A stretch of DNA of 51,974 nt from Streptomyces coryli. Lineage in GTDB: Bacteria > Actinomycetota > Actinomycetes > Streptomycetales > Streptomycetaceae. Position 1 is the first letter of the stretch; each line of letters opens with the position of its first letter. The notes beneath the pieces were generated by a model. It saw only the letters and a list, made by a program, of their open reading frames with translations. It had not been told where the DNA came from and did no database searches. Position numbers and translations under genes: made by a program. The stretch spans positions 1 through 51,974 of the forward strand of contig NZ_JAAKZV010000027.1 in assembly GCF_011044975.1 (NCBI RefSeq), given 5' to 3'. Below, piece by piece: positions 49,719 through 51,974 of this stretch.

Positions 49719-50561
49719 TCAGCTGTCGCCGCCCTCGTCAATCAAGCGGCGTACCTCACGTGCGACCAGCCCGAGCCGTGCCTCTGCGACGAGCGGGACG
49801 GCCCGGCGGTTCCGTCGCGCCTCGTGTACGTCGATGTCCACCGTCACCAGCGCCGGCTCCCACTTCGGGGCCTGGGCGACGACATTCCCGCGCGGGTCGA
49901 TGACGCGGGAGCCGCCCCAGAAGGAGGCTCCGTGCTCATTGCCCACGCGGTTCACCATGACGACCCAGCACTGGAGCATGATCGCGGTGTACGACAGCAG
50001 GGTGTCCCAGTACCGCTCGGTGTCCATGGACTCCGGGTCCAGGCTGGCCGCGCTGTTCACCGGGATGAAGAGCACCTCGGCGCCGTCCTGGACGGCGGTC
50101 CAGGGGATGACCGGCTGCCAGGCGTCGTTGCAGATCAGCGTGGCGGCGCGGCCGCCGGCGACGGTGGGCAGGTCGAAGGCGCGCATGCTCTGGCCCGGGC
50201 TGACGTGCTTGCGCTCCTCCCAGGCGAGGTAGTTCGGCAGGTAGAGCTTGCGGTGCGCGTGCACGACATCGCCCGCGGCGTAGTAAGCGGAGGTGTTGTA
50301 CGCGCGCAGGCTGGTGTGCTCGTGAAACCCGGCGACGACGCCGGGACCCTGCGAGCTGAGCTCGAGCAGCCGCGGATCCTTCAGCTCGAGGGAGGTGTCC
50401 TGGCGGAGGGCGCCGAGGTGGTAGCCGTTGACACTGAGCTCGGGAAAGACGACGAGATCGGCGTTCTGGGCGGCGGCCTGGGCGATCTGCTCGCGATGAA
50501 CCTCGAGGTTCCCCTCGACGTCTCCAAGGGTGGAATCGGTCTGCGCGAGCGCGATGCGCAT
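49719..50561 (-). CDS. Carbon-nitrogen hydrolase (nitrilase superfamily)
   Basis: This 280-residue enzyme has the catalytic triad of the family: Glu in VVFPELSVNG, Lys in HRKLYLPNY and Cys in ATLICNDAWQP. It acts on C-N bonds of amides or nitriles, as amidase, carbamoylase or NAD synthetase-type glutaminase relatives do. The exact substrate cannot be told. It starts at ATG 50561 (MRIALAQTDSTLGDVEGN), a standard start for the family, with GGGCAG upstream. It lies 84 bases downstream of the polymerase gene on the same strand. Confidence 0.9.
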   Translation of the reverse strand: MRIALAQTDSTLGDVEGNLEVHREQIAQAAAQNADLVVFPELSVNGYHLGALRQDTSLELKDPRLLELSSQGPGVVAGFHEHTSLRAYNTSAYYAAGDVVHAHRKLYLPNYLAWEERKHVSPGQSMRAFDLPTVAGGRAATLICNDAWQPVIPWTAVQDGAEVLFIPVNSAASLDPESMDTERYWDTLLSYTAIMLQCWVVMVNRVGNEHGASFWGGSRVIDPRGNVVAQAPKWEPALVTVDIDVHEARRNRRAVPLVAEARLGLVAREVRRLIDEGGDS

Positions 50562-50645
50562 GAGCTGCCCGCCTTTCCTGCGATGCTTCGGTATTTCCGC
50601 ATCAAATGATGCCAGAACGGGCCGAAGCGGGCTGAGCGGGGCGGA

Positions 50646-51974
50646 CTACTTGGCCTCCGCATACGAGCCGCAGGTCACCGTCGTGAACGGGAACGACACC
50701 GGCGTATCGCCGAAGGCGACCCGCGCCGCGGCCCGCGAGGCCTCGGCGATCGCCTCCACCACGAAGGCGGCCTCCCCCTCCGGGCAGTGCACGATCACCT
50801 CGTCGTGCTGGAAGAAGACCAGCTCCGCCTCCCGGTCCGCCAGCAGCCCGCGCAGCTGGGCCAGCACGCACACCGCCCAGTCCGCCGCGCTGCCCTGCAC
50901 CACGAAATTCCGCGTGAAACGGCCCCGGGCCCGGGCCGTCGGACTGCTGCGCGGCGCCCCGCCCCCGTCCGCGTCCGCATCGCCCTCCGCCTCCTGCGGC
51001 AGCCCCGCCTCCCCCGACACCGATTCGGCGGCGGCCGACGGCGGGCAGGTCCGGCCCAGGTGCGTACGGACCAGGCGGTCCTCCTCCCCGGCCCGGGCCG
51101 CCTCGTCGACATACGCGATCGCCGCCGGATAGCGCCGCCGCAGCACCGCCATGTGCTTCAGCGCGTCGCCCGACGTCTGTCCGTAGATGGCCCCGAGCAG
51201 CGCCAGCTTCGCCTCGTCCCGGCCGCCTGGGAGCTGGCCGTACAGATCGCGGTCCGTCGAGGCCGCCTGCATCAGCCCCGGGTCCCGGGAGATCGCCGCC
51301 AGCACCCGGGGCTCCATCTGCGCCGCGTCCGCCACCACCAGGCGCCAGCCGGGGTCCGCGACCACCGCCTGCCGGATCACCTTCGGGATCTGCAGCGCGC
51401 CGCCGCCGTTCGTCGTCCAGCGGCCCGACACGGTGCCGCCGGGCACGTACTCCGGGCGGAAGCGGCCGTCGGCGTCCACCCACTGGCGCAGCCAGGACCA
51501 GCCGTGCGCGGTGTGCAGGCGGTAGAGGCGCTTGTACTCCAGCAGCGGGGCGACCGCGGGGTGGTCGATCTCCATCAGCTCCCACTTGCGGGTGGAGCGC
51601 AGCTTCACGCCCGCTTTCGCGAAGCCGCGGAGCACGTCCGCGGGCAGGTCGGGGCGGACCCGTACGCCCAGCGCGGCGGAGATCTCGGCGGCCAGCTCGG
51701 CCAGCCGCGGGGGCTCGAGGCCGCCGGGATAGCGGCCGCCGAGCAGCTCCGTCAGCAGCGCGTCGTGGATGTCGGCGCACCAGGGGAGGCCGGCGCGCCG
51801 CATCTCGGCCGCCACCAGCCAGCCGGCGGACTCCGCCGCGATGAGGAGGGCCATGCGGTCGGGATGCGGCGTGGCCTGGGCGCGGGCGAGCTGTCCCGCA
51901 TAGACCTCCAGCAGGGCGTCGAGGGCGGTCGCGCCCTGCGGCAGCGGGGGCGGGGCCGGGTCGAAGAGCGACGG
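50646..51974 (-). CDS. PolA-like bifunctional 3'-5' exonuclease/DNA polymerase, 5'-truncated
   Basis: The frame is open to the window edge, so the N-terminal (exonuclease) part is outside. The visible 442 residues are a family A polymerase: VVADAAQMEPRVLA is motif A (D-Y-S-Q-I-E in PolA), RDEAKLALLGAIYGQTSGDAL holds the motif B Lys and Tyr (parts), and VFFQHDEVIVH is motif C (HDE). Between motifs B and C there is an acidic, Gly/Ser-rich insert (about 45 residues) not seen in ordinary PolA. This is the second, non-essential PolA-type enzyme of streptomycetes; a role in repair is likely. Confidence 0.85.
   Translation of the reverse strand, partial: PSLFDPAPPPLPQGATALDALLEVYAGQLARAQATPHPDRMALLIAAESAGWLVAAEMRRAGLPWCADIHDALLTELLGGRYPGGLEPPRLAELAAEISAALGVRVRPDLPADVLRGFAKAGVKLRSTRKWELMEIDHPAVAPLLEYKRLYRLHTAHGWSWLRQWVDADGRFRPEYVPGGTVSGRWTTNGGGALQIPKVIRQAVVADPGWRLVVADAAQMEPRVLAAISRDPGLMQAASTDRDLYGQLPGGRDEAKLALLGAIYGQTSGDALKHMAVLRRRYPAAIAYVDEAARAGEEDRLVRTHLGRTCPPSAAAESVSGEAGLPQEAEGDADADGGGAPRSSPTARARGRFTRNFVVQGSAADWAVCVLAQLRGLLADREAELVFFQHDEVIVHCPEGEAAFVVEAIAEASRAAARVAFGDTPVSFPFTTVTCGSYAEAK

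Overview
The window is high-GC actinobacterial chromosome and almost certainly Streptomyces. It is dense with GTG starts and 4-base start/stop overlaps. It carries a Nur regulator with every known metal ligand, an RsiG anti-sigma factor (the c-di-GMP partner of WhiG), a sortase E type LAATG surface protein, a WhiJ-like XRE/ATPase/DUF397 cluster and a classic actinomycete integrative and conjugative element (AICE).

Layout. 1-8230 is core chromosome: three chained paralogous membrane-anchored proteins, a nitrobindin-like protein, nur, ygfZ, dtd, rsiG, a type III-like asparaginase, an Eis-like acetyltransferase and two tiny membrane proteins. 8231-14116 holds two copies of an unusual three-gene module: a GntR-headed regulator with a possible phospholipase-D-like sensor domain, a HAD phosphatase and an APH-type kinase. 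The two copies have different gene orders and meet tail to tail. 14147-22454 carries an ankyrin protein, an XRE / HbhA-like / DUF2516 trio in the same order as mycobacterial Rv0474-Rv0476, a MarR/MFS efflux pair, a SpoIIE-type phosphatase, an NlpC/P60 hydrolase and the PBP4-like dacB.

22455-37474 is the main discovery. ppa (inorganic pyrophosphatase) is the attachment site of a 14.5 kb AICE. A perfect 38-bp repeat lies inside the ppa reading frame at 22821-22858 and again at 37346-37383. Beyond the left repeat the ppa tail is supplied by the element: it differs from the displaced chromosomal tail at 37384-37474 only by synonymous changes and the loss of one Gly codon, so the enzyme stays intact. 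The element encodes Int, Xis, a P4-type primase/helicase, a Prim-Pol, a TraB-type FtsK translocase, spread proteins, a KorSA-like GntR regulator with a GNAT partner, and a possible toxin-antitoxin pair. It also has candidate arm sites, an origin-like repeat cluster, a clt-like repeat set and a shared leader motif.

37502-51974 returns to chromosome: ThrE-type exporter, LysE exporter, wrbA, a DrrAB-type ABC pump with a PadR regulator and three matching operators, a sortase substrate, a CBS protein, an aldehyde dehydrogenase, the WhiJ-like cluster with a shared 24-bp operator, a nitrilase and the 3' part of a PolA-like polymerase gene.

Working together: the PadR, MarR, XRE and GntR regulators each sit beside targets that carry matching dyads. 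Within the element all replication, transfer and recombination genes run on the minus strand from one control region at 34685-35224. No tRNA, rRNA or CRISPR array was seen.
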